Below, in pieces: positions 52,422 to 61,471 of a stretch of DNA of 64,000 nucleotides (positions are counted from its first letter, which is position 1; every line of letters begins with the position of its first letter). Origin of the DNA: JACVRW01 sp963739095 (GTDB lineage Bacteria > Actinomycetota > Thermoleophilia > Solirubrobacterales > Thermoleophilaceae); NCBI GenBank assembly GCA_963739095.1, contig CAVTZF010000021.1, forward strand, positions 62,001 to 126,000. Direction: 5' to 3'. Both the position numbers and the translations under genes were made by a program. The notes under the pieces are model-generated. The model saw nothing but the letters and a program-made list of their open reading frames with translations. It had not been told where the DNA came from and searched no databases.

Positions 52422-53018
52422 GTGGACCGGCAGGACCTCTCCCGCATCGGAGCCTTCTCGGACGGCGTGATGGCGGTCGCGATAACGCTGCTCGTGCTCA
52501 ACATCGAGCCGCCCACGGTGAGCGACGACGACCTTGGCGATGCCCTCGTGGACCTGATCCCCTCGCTCGGCGCCTACGTTCTCTCCTTCGCGCTGGTGGG
52601 CCGCTACTGGGTCATCCACCACGGCCTGTTCGCCAGGTTCGTCCGCTTCGACGGACTGCTGCTGGCGCTCAACCTCGCCTTCCTTGCGCTGATTGCGCTG
52701 GTCCCGTTCGCCACCAACCTCATCGACGACTACTCGACCGTCCCGCTTGCGGCGGCGGTCTTCGGAGCGACCCTGGGGCTGGCCGCATTCGTGCACTGGC
52801 TCATGACCGTCCACGCCGTGCGCGCCGGCCTCGTCCACGAGGAGCTGCTGTCGGACAGCTCGCCGCTCGGCAGCACCGTCTCGCTCGGGTTCGCGATCCT
52901 GTGCTTCCTGAGCGTGCCCGTCGCGTTCCTCAGCCCGACGGTCGCCTGGCTCATGTGGGCCTCGCTGCTCGTTTTGCGCTACCCGCTGCGCAGGGTCGCG
53001 CGCTGGGTCGAGCGGTAG
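52422..53018 (+). CDS. TMEM175-family (DUF1211) potassium channel-like protein
   Basis: A 198-residue membrane protein with six hydrophobic helices and the family signature RIGAFSDGVMAVAITLLVL, in which FSD lines the pore. Bacterial TMEM175 proteins are tetrameric K+ channels. GTG 52422 is preferred; TTG 52410 and CTG 52380 are in frame upstream. The gene follows the amine oxidase closely but no link to amine breakdown is apparent. Its end overlaps the convergent glycosyltransferase by 40 bases. Confidence 0.85.
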   Translation: MDRQDLSRIGAFSDGVMAVAITLLVLNIEPPTVSDDDLGDALVDLIPSLGAYVLSFALVGRYWVIHHGLFARFVRFDGLLLALNLAFLALIALVPFATNLIDDYSTVPLAAAVFGATLGLAAFVHWLMTVHAVRAGLVHEELLSDSSPLGSTVSLGFAILCFLSVPVAFLSPTVAWLMWASLLVLRYPLRRVARWVER

Positions 53019-54166
53019 AGCGACGCCACCTGGCGGGCGACGTCGGCCCAGTCGAAGCTGAGCACGTGCTCGTTCGCCTCGGCGACGAGCCGGTCGCGCA
53101 AGGTTCGATCGGTGAGCAGGCGCTCGGCCATCGAGGCGAGCGAGTCCGCGTCGCGCGAGCGGAAGCGCAGCCCGACGTCCTCGTTCGGCACGACCTCGCG
53201 CAGCCCGCCCGTGTCGGAGACCAGGCAGGGGCAGCCGGAGGCCATCGCCTCGAGCGCGACCAGCCCGAACGGCTCGTAGATCGACGGCACCACGGTGAGG
53301 TCGGCGATCCGGTAGAGCGAGTGCAGCACGTCGTCGCCGATCCAGCCGAGGAAGGTGCCGTGGTCGTCCAGGCCGAGGTCGTGTGCCTGTCGGCGGAGCT
53401 CCTCCTCGGCGGTGCCCGAGCCCGCGACGATGAAGCGGACGTTGCCGACGCGCTCGATCAGCCCGGGGAGCGCCTCCAGCGCCAGCTGGAAACCCTTCTC
53501 GTAGACGAGCCGCCCGACCAGCAGCACGAGGAGGTCGTCGGGTTTCGCGAAGCGCGCGCGCAGCGAGTCGAGGTCGTCGACCGGAATGAGCTCGGAGGGG
53601 TCGATGCCGTTCGGTATGACGGCGACGCGCTCCTCCTCGATCCCGTAGATGTCCGACACGTGCTCGCGCATGTAGGCGGAGCAGGTGATCAGGCGCTCGG
53701 CGCGGTTCGCCATCCAGCGCTCGACGCCGTGGATGTACGACTGCGGGTGCTTGTCCACCCAACCCTGATGGCGGCCGTACTCCGTGGCGTGGATCGTCAC
53801 GACGAGCGGCGCCCGGAAGCGCTTGGCGAGGTGGTCGCCGGCCGAGGCCACGAGCCAGTCGTGACCGTGGACGAGGTCGAAGTCGAAGCGGTCGCCGACC
53901 TCCACCCCCGCGGCGAGCATGTCGGAGTTCATGTGCTCGATCCAGGCGACGAACTCGCCGAGATCGCGCGGGCGCTCCGGCTCGCGGACGCGGTGGATCG
54001 TCACGCCGCCGCGCTCCTCCTCGGCCGGATCCTCCTCGCGTCCGCGCGCGAGCACGTGGACGTCGACGCCGTGCTCGGGCAGGTTCTCGGCGAGCTTGCG
54101 GACGTGCCGCGCGAGCCCACCCTCGATCAGCGGCGGGTACTCCCAGGAGAGGATGAGGGCGCGCAT
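52979..54166 (-). CDS. GT4-family glycosyltransferase, glycogen-synthase-like
   Basis: A 395-residue GT-B enzyme. The start ALILSWEYPPLIEGGLARHV is the nucleotide-sugar acceptor loop of GlgA/MalA-like GT4 enzymes. HGHDWLVASAGDHLAKRF, VLLVGRLVYEKGFQLALEAL and VPSIYEPFGLVALEAMASGC (catalytic E-x7-E) follow. It probably extends an alpha-1,4-glucan. The start shares a base with the GH57 stop (TGATG), so both are made together. Confidence 0.92.
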   Translation of the reverse strand: MRALILSWEYPPLIEGGLARHVRKLAENLPEHGVDVHVLARGREEDPAEEERGGVTIHRVREPERPRDLGEFVAWIEHMNSDMLAAGVEVGDRFDFDLVHGHDWLVASAGDHLAKRFRAPLVVTIHATEYGRHQGWVDKHPQSYIHGVERWMANRAERLITCSAYMREHVSDIYGIEEERVAVIPNGIDPSELIPVDDLDSLRARFAKPDDLLVLLVGRLVYEKGFQLALEALPGLIERVGNVRFIVAGSGTAEEELRRQAHDLGLDDHGTFLGWIGDDVLHSLYRIADLTVVPSIYEPFGLVALEAMASGCPCLVSDTGGLREVVPNEDVGLRFRSRDADSLASMAERLLTDRTLRDRLVAEANEHVLSFDWADVARQVASLYRSTQRATLRSG

Positions 54167-55590
54167 CAGGGTGTTGTGAGGGAGGCCAAGTCCAGGTGAG
54201 TGGCCAGATCGCGCAACCGCGGGTCCGGCGCGGCTCGGGAGTCTCGCAGAGCGGCGAGCGCTGCGTCGAAGCTCTCCTGGTGGGCGTCGAGCCGCTCCCG
54301 CGGGTAGTCGCCGGCGAGCTCTCTGGCGACCATGAACGGCCAGTCGCTCGACTGAAGCGCGAGCAGTTCGCGCGCCGCGCGCGCGAGCGCATCCACAGGC
54401 CCGCGGCCGCTCGCGGCCGCGGCGACGGTGCGCAGCTCGGCGGCGCGTGCCGCGAAGGCGAACTCGGCGACGCGCGGCGCGTCCCAGGTGGACAGGTCCT
54501 TGCCCTCACCCCAACTCGACGCCGCCAGCGCTCGCTCGACGGGCGCGACGAGCTCGAGGCCCTCGGCGGCTGTTACGAGCCGCAGCCCGCGGCGCCGCGC
54601 CTCCTCGAGCACCGCGGCGAGCCAGGCCGGGCCCTCGTACCACCAGTGCCCGAGCAGCTCGGTGTCGAGCGCGCAACAGAGCAGCCCGCCGTCGGCCACG
54701 CGGGCAGCGGCGCGCTCGACGAAGTCGCGCGCGTGCGCGCGCGCAAGCTCGCGCGCCGCCTCGGGGTCGTAGGGACCGCCATCGTTGTTCCAGGGCTTGA
54801 GGTCGTGGACGGTGCGGCGGTGGTAGTCGCGGTAGGTGCCGTGGACCGGATAGCCGCGCTCGCCGTGCCAGACCAGCTCGACGGTCTGCCAGTCGATCGG
54901 CAGGGCGCTCGGGCCGGCCTCGGTCGCGACCGGCACCAGGTGGTCGAAATCGCGCACGCGCGTCTGGTCGACGCAGAACGCGCGCACGCCATGGTCGGCC
55001 AGCTCGCGCTCGAGCCCGGGCGCATAGGCGCACTCGGGTATCCAGAGGCCACCGCCCCAGGCGCCGAAGCGCGCGACGTGCGAGCCGACGCCGGTGGCGA
55101 GCTGCAGGCGCAGGCCGGCGTCCGTGGCGAGCAGCGGGAGCACGGCGTGCGTGGCGGAGGACGTCCACAGCTCGACGGCGTCGAGCGAGCCGAAGGCGCC
55201 GAGCAGGTCCCGGTCGTGCGCCTCGAAGGCCCGCTCGGCGAACGTGTAGTCGCCGGCGGCACGCCGGACCTCGGCGGCCAGCGGAAGGTCGCCGCCGCTT
55301 TCGAGCCCGGCGGCGTCCTCCTCGTGGATCGGTGCCCGCACGTCGCGCAGGAAGCGCAGGTAGCGCTCTCCCGCGTCGCCCTTCATCGACTCGAGCTGGT
55401 CGCAGAGCACGGGTGTCAGCCCCACGGTCACGGGCGCGCCGTCGAGCAGCTCGAGGAGTGGCAGGTAAACGCAGGCGACGGCCTCCCAGAGCCACTCCTC
55501 GCCAAAGGGCCACGTGCCGAACCCCTCGACGTAGGGCATGTGCGAGTGCAGGACGAGCGCGAGCGCGCCGGGGCGGGCCGACCCGTTCAC
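54166..55590 (-). CDS. GH57 family alpha-glucan branching-type enzyme (DUF1957)
   Basis: A 474-residue protein. It begins LVLHSHMPYVEGFGTWPFGE (first GH57 motif). The nucleophile Glu186 is in LWIPECAYAPGLE and the acid/base Asp309 in CALDTELLGHWWYEG. A C-terminal helical domain (LSTWDAPRVAEFAFAARAAE) is the DUF1957 part. This arrangement is that of 1,4-alpha-glucan branching enzymes such as those of Thermus and Thermococcus. GTG 55590 overlaps the methyltransferase stop as GTGA. It pairs with the GT4 enzyme. Confidence 0.92.
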   Translation of the reverse strand: MNGSARPGALALVLHSHMPYVEGFGTWPFGEEWLWEAVACVYLPLLELLDGAPVTVGLTPVLCDQLESMKGDAGERYLRFLRDVRAPIHEEDAAGLESGGDLPLAAEVRRAAGDYTFAERAFEAHDRDLLGAFGSLDAVELWTSSATHAVLPLLATDAGLRLQLATGVGSHVARFGAWGGGLWIPECAYAPGLERELADHGVRAFCVDQTRVRDFDHLVPVATEAGPSALPIDWQTVELVWHGERGYPVHGTYRDYHRRTVHDLKPWNNDGGPYDPEAARELARAHARDFVERAAARVADGGLLCCALDTELLGHWWYEGPAWLAAVLEEARRRGLRLVTAAEGLELVAPVERALAASSWGEGKDLSTWDAPRVAEFAFAARAAELRTVAAAASGRGPVDALARAARELLALQSSDWPFMVARELAGDYPRERLDAHQESFDAALAALRDSRAAPDPRLRDLATHLDLASLTTP

Positions 55591-56345
55591 GGTCGCAGGA
55601 CGGCGACGAAGTCGAGCGCCCGCTCGAGCGCCCCCGGCCGCAGCGCGAAGTCGTGCGCCGAGATCGCCGGCGTGAATCGGTCGTAGAACGCCTGGGTGAT
55701 CCCGAGCGCCGTGTGCACGCGGTCCCAGCCGGCGCGCAGCGCGAGCTCGTGAGCGCGCAGCACGCGGGCGTGGAAGAGCCCGAAGAGCTCGACCTGCCCG
55801 AACACCCCCTCGCACAGCCGCCGGAACTCCTCCGCCCGGTACTCGCGGAGATGCCAGGGGTTCTCCGACTTCGCGGCTCCGGGCGGCGCGAGCGTCAGCA
55901 GGTTCGGGGTCGACACGTAGGCGGCGCCGCCGGGCCGGAGCATCGCGCGGAAGTGACGCAGCACGGCCGCCGGATCCTCGATGTGCTCGATCGTCTGGAG
56001 GAAGACGACGGCGTCACAGGGCTCGCTGTAGCTCTCGACGAGGTCGCGCACGAAGCGCACGCCGGGGCGCGTGTACTTGACGCGCGCGTGCTCATGCGCC
56101 TCGGGGTTCGCGTCCACGCCAGTCACGTGCAGCGCCCGCCGCGCGAGCACCTCCACGCCGTAGCCCTCACCGCAGGCCATGTCGACGACGTCGAGGCCGC
56201 GGCAGCGCTCTGCCACCCACTCGTAGACCGCGAGATGGCGCCGGAACCAGTAGTTCTCGGCCGGCACGTCGGGCAGCGTGCGCTCGCCTGTCAGCTCGAG
56301 CGGCGGGACCCCCGCCGGCTGGTCCCTCTGAACGGTCTCCTGCAT
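55587..56345 (-). CDS. SAM-dependent methyltransferase of the glucan operon
   Basis: A 252-residue class I methyltransferase with the SAM motif VVDMACGEGYGVEVLARRAL, VTGVDANPEAHEHARVKY and FLQTIEHIEDPAAVLRHFRA. It begins the operon methyltransferase, GH57, GT4, all joined by start/stop overlaps. A methyltransferase tied to glucan synthesis recalls the methylglucose polysaccharides of mycobacteria, but methylation of an unrelated substrate is equally possible. ATG 56345. Confidence 0.88.
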   Translation of the reverse strand: MQETVQRDQPAGVPPLELTGERTLPDVPAENYWFRRHLAVYEWVAERCRGLDVVDMACGEGYGVEVLARRALHVTGVDANPEAHEHARVKYTRPGVRFVRDLVESYSEPCDAVVFLQTIEHIEDPAAVLRHFRAMLRPGGAAYVSTPNLLTLAPPGAAKSENPWHLREYRAEEFRRLCEGVFGQVELFGLFHARVLRAHELALRAGWDRVHTALGITQAFYDRFTPAISAHDFALRPGALERALDFVAVLRP

Positions 56346-56381
56346 CGGCGGGGGGAGGCTAGCTACTACTCTCCGGCGGCC

Positions 56382-57290
56382 ATGCCGCAGCCGGACACGG
56401 AGATCCTCGACGCCAACGTGCGCTACCACGACCTGGCGGCGCTGCACTACGACTCGAAGTGGGGAATCAACTACGACGAGGTCGGCCAGGCTCAGGTCAC
56501 CGGCAAGCTCCGCAAGGCGCTGGGCCATGCCCCGGGCCACTACGGTCGCGCGCTCGAGATCGGCGCGGGCACGGGGTACTTCACGCTGAACCTGCTGCGC
56601 GCGGGCGTGATCGGCGAGGCGGTGGCCACCGACATCTCACCCGGGATGCTGCGGGCGCTCGAGGGCTCGGCGCGCGAGCTCGGCGAGCACGTCGAGACCG
56701 CGGCCTGCGAGGCGTCGGAGCTGCCCTTCGACGACGACTCCTTCGACCTCGTGTTCGGCCACGCCGTGCTCCATCACCTGCCCGACCTCGACGCGGCCTT
56801 CCGCGAGTTCCGGCGCGTCCTGCGACCGGGCGGCGTGGTGGCCTTCTGCGGCGAGCCGTCGCGCTACGGCGATCGCATCGCCGCCGTGCCGAAGCGCAGC
56901 GCCCGCGCCATATCGCCGCTGTGGCGGGCGCTGATGGGCGCGTCGGAGCGCCGCAACGGCAACGGCGCGGCGGGCTGGACCGAGGAGGAACGGCTCGAGC
57001 AGGTGGTGGATGTCCACGCCTTCACCCCCGGGGCCCTGCAGGTGCATGCCGAGCGCGCCGGGTTCGAGAACGTGCGCGTGTGCGGCGAGGAGCTCGCCGC
57101 CTCGCTGTTCGGTTGGGCCAATCGGACGCTCGAGGCGAGTGCCGAGCCGGACGAGATCCCGTGGGCCTGGCGGGTCTACGCCTACCGCGGCTACCTGCTG
57201 CTCCAGACGCTCGACCGCTCTCTGCTCGAGCCGCGGCTGCCCGCCGCGCTCTTCTACAACCTGCTCGTCTCGGCCCGCTCACCCGGCTAA
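56382..57290 (+). CDS. Class I SAM-dependent methyltransferase
   Basis: A 302-residue methyltransferase: ALEIGAGTGYFTLNLLRAGV (SAM site), AVATDISPGMLRALEGSARE, LPFDDDSFDLVFGHAVLHHL and RVLRPGGVVAFCGEPSRYGD. The C-terminal 110 residues form a separate helical part (WTEEERLEQVVDVHAFTPGA). Divergent from the glucan operon with 36 bases between the starts, so a shared control region is likely. The substrate is unknown. Confidence 0.9.
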   Translation: MPQPDTEILDANVRYHDLAALHYDSKWGINYDEVGQAQVTGKLRKALGHAPGHYGRALEIGAGTGYFTLNLLRAGVIGEAVATDISPGMLRALEGSARELGEHVETAACEASELPFDDDSFDLVFGHAVLHHLPDLDAAFREFRRVLRPGGVVAFCGEPSRYGDRIAAVPKRSARAISPLWRALMGASERRNGNGAAGWTEEERLEQVVDVHAFTPGALQVHAERAGFENVRVCGEELAASLFGWANRTLEASAEPDEIPWAWRVYAYRGYLLLQTLDRSLLEPRLPAALFYNLLVSARSPG

Positions 57291-57299
57291 GGAGAATCC

Positions 57300-57707
57300 A
57301 TGGACGCCACCACCACCCGCCGCCCGCTGTTCGCGCGGCTCGCCGCGCTCGCCTCGCTGCTCGCGATCGTCGCCGTGCTCGCCTCGTGCGGGGACGATGA
57401 CGACGACGGAGGCAGTGGCGGAAACGGAGGCGGCGGCGATGGCGGCTCCGTCAGCGCGGACTCGTTCTGCAAGGAGGTCAAGACGATCTTCACGAGCCAG
57501 GAGGGCGGCGCTCAGGCGTTCCAGAACGCCATCGCGCGCCTGCAGAAGGTCGACCCGCCGGATGAAATCGCCGAGGACTGGAACACCGTCATGGACGCCT
57601 GGGATGCAAAGGACGCGTCCGAGGTCGACCTCCAGGCCACGCAGAAGGCGGGCACGAAGGTCCAGAAGTTCATCCGCGACGAGTGCGGCGTGTCCGGCCA
57701 GAACTAG
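57300..57707 (+). CDS. Small lipoprotein with Asp/Gly linker
   Basis: A 135-residue lipoprotein. The signal is RPLFARLAALASLLAIVAVL with lipobox LASC, then an Asp run and a Gly/Ser linker like that of the sugar-binding protein at 242. The mature domain (about 85 residues, SADSFCKEVKTIFTSQEGGA to VQKFIRDECGV) is helical with two Cys that may bond. AAGGAGA precedes ATG 57300. The stop TAG shares its bases with the stop of the gene on the other strand. Confidence 0.82.
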   Translation: MDATTTRRPLFARLAALASLLAIVAVLASCGDDDDDGGSGGNGGGGDGGSVSADSFCKEVKTIFTSQEGGAQAFQNAIARLQKVDPPDEIAEDWNTVMDAWDAKDASEVDLQATQKAGTKVQKFIRDECGVSGQN

Positions 57708-58930
57708 GCGAGGCCGAGCGCGGCCAGCGCGCCGGCCGCCGGGACGACGAGCAGCAGGTCGACCGTCCGTAGCGCGAGCTGCGCCGGCTGGCTCGGCGGC
57801 TGCGGGCGGAACGCTCGTGCCTCGCTCACGACCCAGGCGAGGACCGCGTCACAGAACGGGATCGGGCGCAGCCGAACGTCCTTCAGCTGCTCGGCGAGCG
57901 AGCTGGCAGCCGCCGCGAGCCGGCCCTCGGCGCCGATGCGGTCGAGCACCTCGGTCGCCTCCGGTAGCGAAGGGAGCGCACGCAGGCGGCCGAGGGCGCG
58001 CCTGAACACCTCACGCAGCCCCTCGGCGCCGGCGGCGGCGCGCAGCCAGGTCGCGACCATCACGATCAGCGCGGCGCGCAGGGCCCGGCGCAGGGCCACG
58101 TCGATGCCGAGCCCGCCGCCGAGGGCGAAGATGAGGGCGCCGACGGCCAGGATGGCCGCGAACAGGAGCCCGGTTGGGAGCGGCTCGCGGTCGGGCTTCG
58201 AGATGAGCCACGCTGCCGCCAGGACGAGCGCGACCGTGCCCAGCACGATCCACTCCGTGCTCGCCAGGAGGACCACGAAGAGGACCGCGGCGGTGACGGT
58301 GATGGCGCGTGGGTCGAAACGCCGCCGGGCCTCCGTGGTGCTTTTCCGTTGACTATCAACGGCGACGTACCCCTCGTCGACTTCGTCGGGCCATTGCGCG
58401 AGGCCGCGGCGGTAGACGAGCACCTGTACGACGCTCGCGAACACACCCCAGGCGAGCAGGCCGATCGCCGTCAGCACTAGAGCGTCCGCCGTGCCCACGT
58501 CGATGCCGATGCGCCGGCCGATCGCGTCGTAGGTGCCGGCGTAGGCGTCGAGCCCGCCGGTGATGACCCAGATGAAGAAGGCGGTCGTGATGCCGTTGTG
58601 GATGATGCGCAGCACGGTGCAGACGGCGATCTGCGGGAGCGGCGGCCAACCGCGCGCCTCCAGGCGCCCGAGCAGCGGTGCCGTCATCGCCTGCGTCAGC
58701 GGGATGCCGAAGCGGGCCGGCCCGATGATCGCGACCGTCTCCAGCATCGCCGCGATGCTGGCGCCGAAGCCGGGCCGGGCGCCGCGCCGCTCGGCCACGC
58801 GCGCGAGTGCCACGCCGCCGGCGAGCGCGATCCAGAAGCCGCCACTCGGCGCGGCGCGCGCGGCGAGAAACGACACCACCGCCACATGCGCGGGCCCTGC
58901 CGGGACCGCCTTCGAAGCGGCTGTCGCCAT
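57704..58930 (-). CDS. Polytopic membrane protein of unknown family
   Basis: A 408-residue membrane protein with about eight to nine hydrophobic helices (for example GGFWIALAGGVALARVAE, IHNGITTAFFIWVITGGLDA, ITVTAAVLFVVLLASTEWIV). A soluble segment of about 25 residues interrupts them near residue 190 (DEVDEGYVAVDSQRKSTTEA), and another of about 60 residues near 310-370. I recognise no family. ATG 58930. No partner genes are linked. Confidence 0.75.
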   Translation of the reverse strand: MATAASKAVPAGPAHVAVVSFLAARAAPSGGFWIALAGGVALARVAERRGARPGFGASIAAMLETVAIIGPARFGIPLTQAMTAPLLGRLEARGWPPLPQIAVCTVLRIIHNGITTAFFIWVITGGLDAYAGTYDAIGRRIGIDVGTADALVLTAIGLLAWGVFASVVQVLVYRRGLAQWPDEVDEGYVAVDSQRKSTTEARRRFDPRAITVTAAVLFVVLLASTEWIVLGTVALVLAAAWLISKPDREPLPTGLLFAAILAVGALIFALGGGLGIDVALRRALRAALIVMVATWLRAAAGAEGLREVFRRALGRLRALPSLPEATEVLDRIGAEGRLAAAASSLAEQLKDVRLRPIPFCDAVLAWVVSEARAFRPQPPSQPAQLALRTVDLLLVVPAAGALAALGLA

Positions 58931-59059
58931 CAGGCGACGGTAGCGGGCAGGGGTCGACCCTGGCGGGGGGCGGCCCGGCGGAGGCCGGACGCCGCACCCG
59001 CGTCAGGTCGTGGTCAGGGTTATGTGGGACTCCCGGGGCGGTCGGCCGCGGGGTGTTGG

Positions 59060-59380
59060 CTAGGTTCCGGAGAAGCGGCGAATCGGCGACTCGGCGATCC
59101 GCCGGCCGAGATCAGCGACCTGCTCGTCGCTCATGCTCTCGGTGGCGAAGCCGGACTGCTCCAGCTCGTCGCGGACCTGCTGCACGCCCTGGATGAAATC
59201 CAGCTTGGCGCCCAGCTTCACCATCACCGACTTCGCGTTCTCGTCGTCGATGGCGGCGCTTCCGTCCGCCGACGGCTTGAGCAGCCAGAACTTGACCGCC
59301 TCGGCCTCGGCCAGCGTGAGCTCGAGAGCCACGCCGTTGTCGGCACTCCCCGGGAGACCGTTGGTCACCTCGATGGACAT
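59060..59380 (-). CDS. Small hypothetical protein
   Basis: A 106-residue acidic protein without signal or membrane segment. It reads as a short beta start followed by helices (ALELTLAEAEAVKFWLLKPS, MVKLGAKLDFIQGVQQVRDE). No family is recognised. It lies between the membrane protein and the photolyase on the same strand, with 129 bases of non-coding sequence on its downstream side in which I see nothing. Confidence 0.6.
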   Translation of the reverse strand: MSIEVTNGLPGSADNGVALELTLAEAEAVKFWLLKPSADGSAAIDDENAKSVMVKLGAKLDFIQGVQQVRDELEQSGFATESMSDEQVADLGRRIAESPIRRFSGT

Positions 59381-59411
59381 GTGGCTGTAATCGGCCGGGC
59401 GGCCCGCTCGT

Positions 59412-60800
59412 TTAGCCGGCGGCTCCCTGCCTGGACGGCTGTCCGTAGCGGTCGAAGGCCGCGCGCCTTGCCTCGGCGTGGTCGACGATCGGCTCCGGGT
59501 AGTCCCGGCCGATCACGCAGCCGCACGCCTCCTGGACCTCCGCCGGCATCGTCCAGGGCTCGGCGAGGTACTCGTCCGGCACCTCGCGCAGCTCCTCCAC
59601 GTGGCTGCGCACGTAGCGCCCCTCCGGGTCGTGGCGCCGCATCTGCAGCGTGGGGTTGTAGATGCGCCGGTAGAACGGCTGCGGGTCGACGCCGACCGAC
59701 GCGATCCACTGCCAGTTGCCGTTGTTGTTGGCCTCGTCGCCGTCGGCCAGCATGCGCATGAACCAGCGCTCACCCCAGCGCCAGTCGATGCCGAGGTGCT
59801 TCGTCAGGAACGAGCCGACCACGAGCCGGCCGCGGTTGTGCATCCAGCCCTCGCGGCGGAGCTGGCGCATGGCGGCGTCGACGAGCGGGTAGCCGGTGCG
59901 ACCCTCGCGCCAGGCGTCGAAGCTCCTCTCCGACCGGCTCCACGGGATCGAGCCGCGGTAGCGCTCCTGGAACTCCGAGCGCGCGTTGCGCGGGAAGTGG
60001 AGCAGCACGTGCGCGTAGAAGTCGCGCCAGCAGAGCTGGCGCCGGAACGCCTCGGGAGCCGCGCCGCGCGGCAGCCGCTCCTCGATCTCGCGCGGCGAGA
60101 TGCAGCCGAAGTGGAGGTAGGGCGACAGGCGCGACGTGGCGTCGGCGCCCAGGGCGTCGTGCCGGTCGTCGTAGCTCTGCACGTCGCCGTTCAGGAACTG
60201 CGAGAGGGCCCTGCGCGCCGCCCGCTCACCGCCGCGCGGTGCCTGCTCGACAGCGCCATCCAGGTCGAGCGACGGCAGCCTCCCCTTGCGCACCCCGGAG
60301 GGGAGGCCGGGCAGCGCGCGCGGCGCGCCGATGACGTCGCGGCGCGGCTCCGCCAGCCAGGAGCGGTGGAAGGGGCTGAACACCGTGTAGGGCTTCCCGG
60401 CGCCGGTCCGGATGGCATCCAGGTCGTCGACTGCGGCGACGCCCGGATGCAGCACGAGCTCGCAATCGAGCGCCCGCCTGGCGGCGTCGAGCCGCCGGCG
60501 CGCGAACGGGCTCACGTCCGCGCTCGCATGGACCGCCTCGGCGCCGATCTCGCGTGCCAGCGCGGGCAGCTCGCGCTCCGGCGGGCCGTCGCGGAAGGCG
60601 ATCCCGCCGAGCCGCTCGTCCAGCTCCGCGAGGCACTCGAGCATGAAGCGCGTGCGCGTCGGCGACGCGTGCCGGCCGTTCAGCAGCCGCGAGTCGAAGC
60701 AGAACACCGGCACGACCGGGTCGTGGCGGTCGAGCGCCGCGCGCAGCGCCGGGTGGTCGTGCGCGCGCAGGTCCCGCGTCAGCCACAGCAGGGCGGTCAT
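59412..60800 (-). CDS. phrB: Class I CPD photolyase
   Basis: A deoxyribodipyrimidine photolyase of 462 residues that uses light and FADH- to split cyclobutane pyrimidine dimers. The N-terminal antenna domain starts TALLWLTRDLRAHDHPALRA. The FAD domain has LSPYLHFGCISPREIEERLP, LCWRDFYAHVLLHFPR, GYPLVDAAMRQLRREGWMHN, GERWFMRMLADGDEANNNGN and WQWIASVGVDPQPFYRRIYN. The NNNGNWQW segment is typical of CPD photolyases rather than cryptochromes. ATG 60800 is chosen over upstream starts because the family begins at this strand. Divergent from the LON-N gene (25 bases between starts). Confidence 0.94.
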   Translation of the reverse strand: MTALLWLTRDLRAHDHPALRAALDRHDPVVPVFCFDSRLLNGRHASPTRTRFMLECLAELDERLGGIAFRDGPPERELPALAREIGAEAVHASADVSPFARRRLDAARRALDCELVLHPGVAAVDDLDAIRTGAGKPYTVFSPFHRSWLAEPRRDVIGAPRALPGLPSGVRKGRLPSLDLDGAVEQAPRGGERAARRALSQFLNGDVQSYDDRHDALGADATSRLSPYLHFGCISPREIEERLPRGAAPEAFRRQLCWRDFYAHVLLHFPRNARSEFQERYRGSIPWSRSERSFDAWREGRTGYPLVDAAMRQLRREGWMHNRGRLVVGSFLTKHLGIDWRWGERWFMRMLADGDEANNNGNWQWIASVGVDPQPFYRRIYNPTLQMRRHDPEGRYVRSHVEELREVPDEYLAEPWTMPAEVQEACGCVIGRDYPEPIVDHAEARRAAFDRYGQPSRQGAAG

Positions 60801-60825
60801 TGGGCCCGACGGTAGCCTGAGGGGC

Positions 60826-61443
60826 ATGGCGCGCACGATCGAGCGCTTCCCGCTCTTCCCGCTCGGGCTGGTGCTGCTGCCACAGGAGCTCGTCCCGCTG
60901 CACATCTTCGAGGACCGCTACAAGCAGATGATCGGCGAGTGCCTCGACGAGCAGAGCGAGTTCGGGATCATCTGGCTCTCGGACGACGGCCTCAAGGAAA
61001 CCGGTTGCTCCGCGCGCATCGCTCGCGTGCTCGAGCGCTTCGAGGACGGCCGCCTCAACATCCTCGTCCAGGGAACCGAGCCTTTCCGCCTGCTCCGCAA
61101 GATCGAGGACCTCCCCTACCCGGCAGGTGACATCGAGGTCGTCGACGACGACGACAGCGGCGACGACGACGCAGCGGACACGGCGCGCCGGCGCTATGCC
61201 GACCTGGTGGAGGAGCTCACCGAGTCACGGCCAGAGGACGAGGCGCTCGCCCAGCTCGACGCCTACGGGATGGCGGCGACCCTGGACGTCGAGCCGGCCG
61301 CAAAGCAGGAGCTGCTGGAGCTGCGCTCGGAGCGCGTCCGGTTGGAACAGCTCGACACACTGTTCGCCGAGGCGCTCGAGCGCATCCGCCTGGCCGAGTT
61401 CGCCGCCGAGCGGGCACGCGGGAACGGGCACCTGCCGACGTAG
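60826..61443 (+). CDS. Stand-alone LON substrate-binding domain protein
   Basis: A 205-residue protein with the N-terminal LON domain (FPLFPLGLVLLPQELVPLHI, FEDRYKQMIGECLDEQSEFG, ARVLERFEDGRLNILVQGTE, FRLL) but no ATPase or protease part. Residues about 105-120 are a run of Asp that interrupts the domain. The C-terminal helices are charged. Such proteins are widespread in actinobacteria; their role is unsettled. ATG 60826 follows a GAGGGG site. Confidence 0.88.
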   Translation: MARTIERFPLFPLGLVLLPQELVPLHIFEDRYKQMIGECLDEQSEFGIIWLSDDGLKETGCSARIARVLERFEDGRLNILVQGTEPFRLLRKIEDLPYPAGDIEVVDDDDSGDDDAADTARRRYADLVEELTESRPEDEALAQLDAYGMAATLDVEPAAKQELLELRSERVRLEQLDTLFAEALERIRLAEFAAERARGNGHLPT

Positions 61444-61471
61444 GTTCCTCTGCCCAGGGCGCGGGTCCTGT

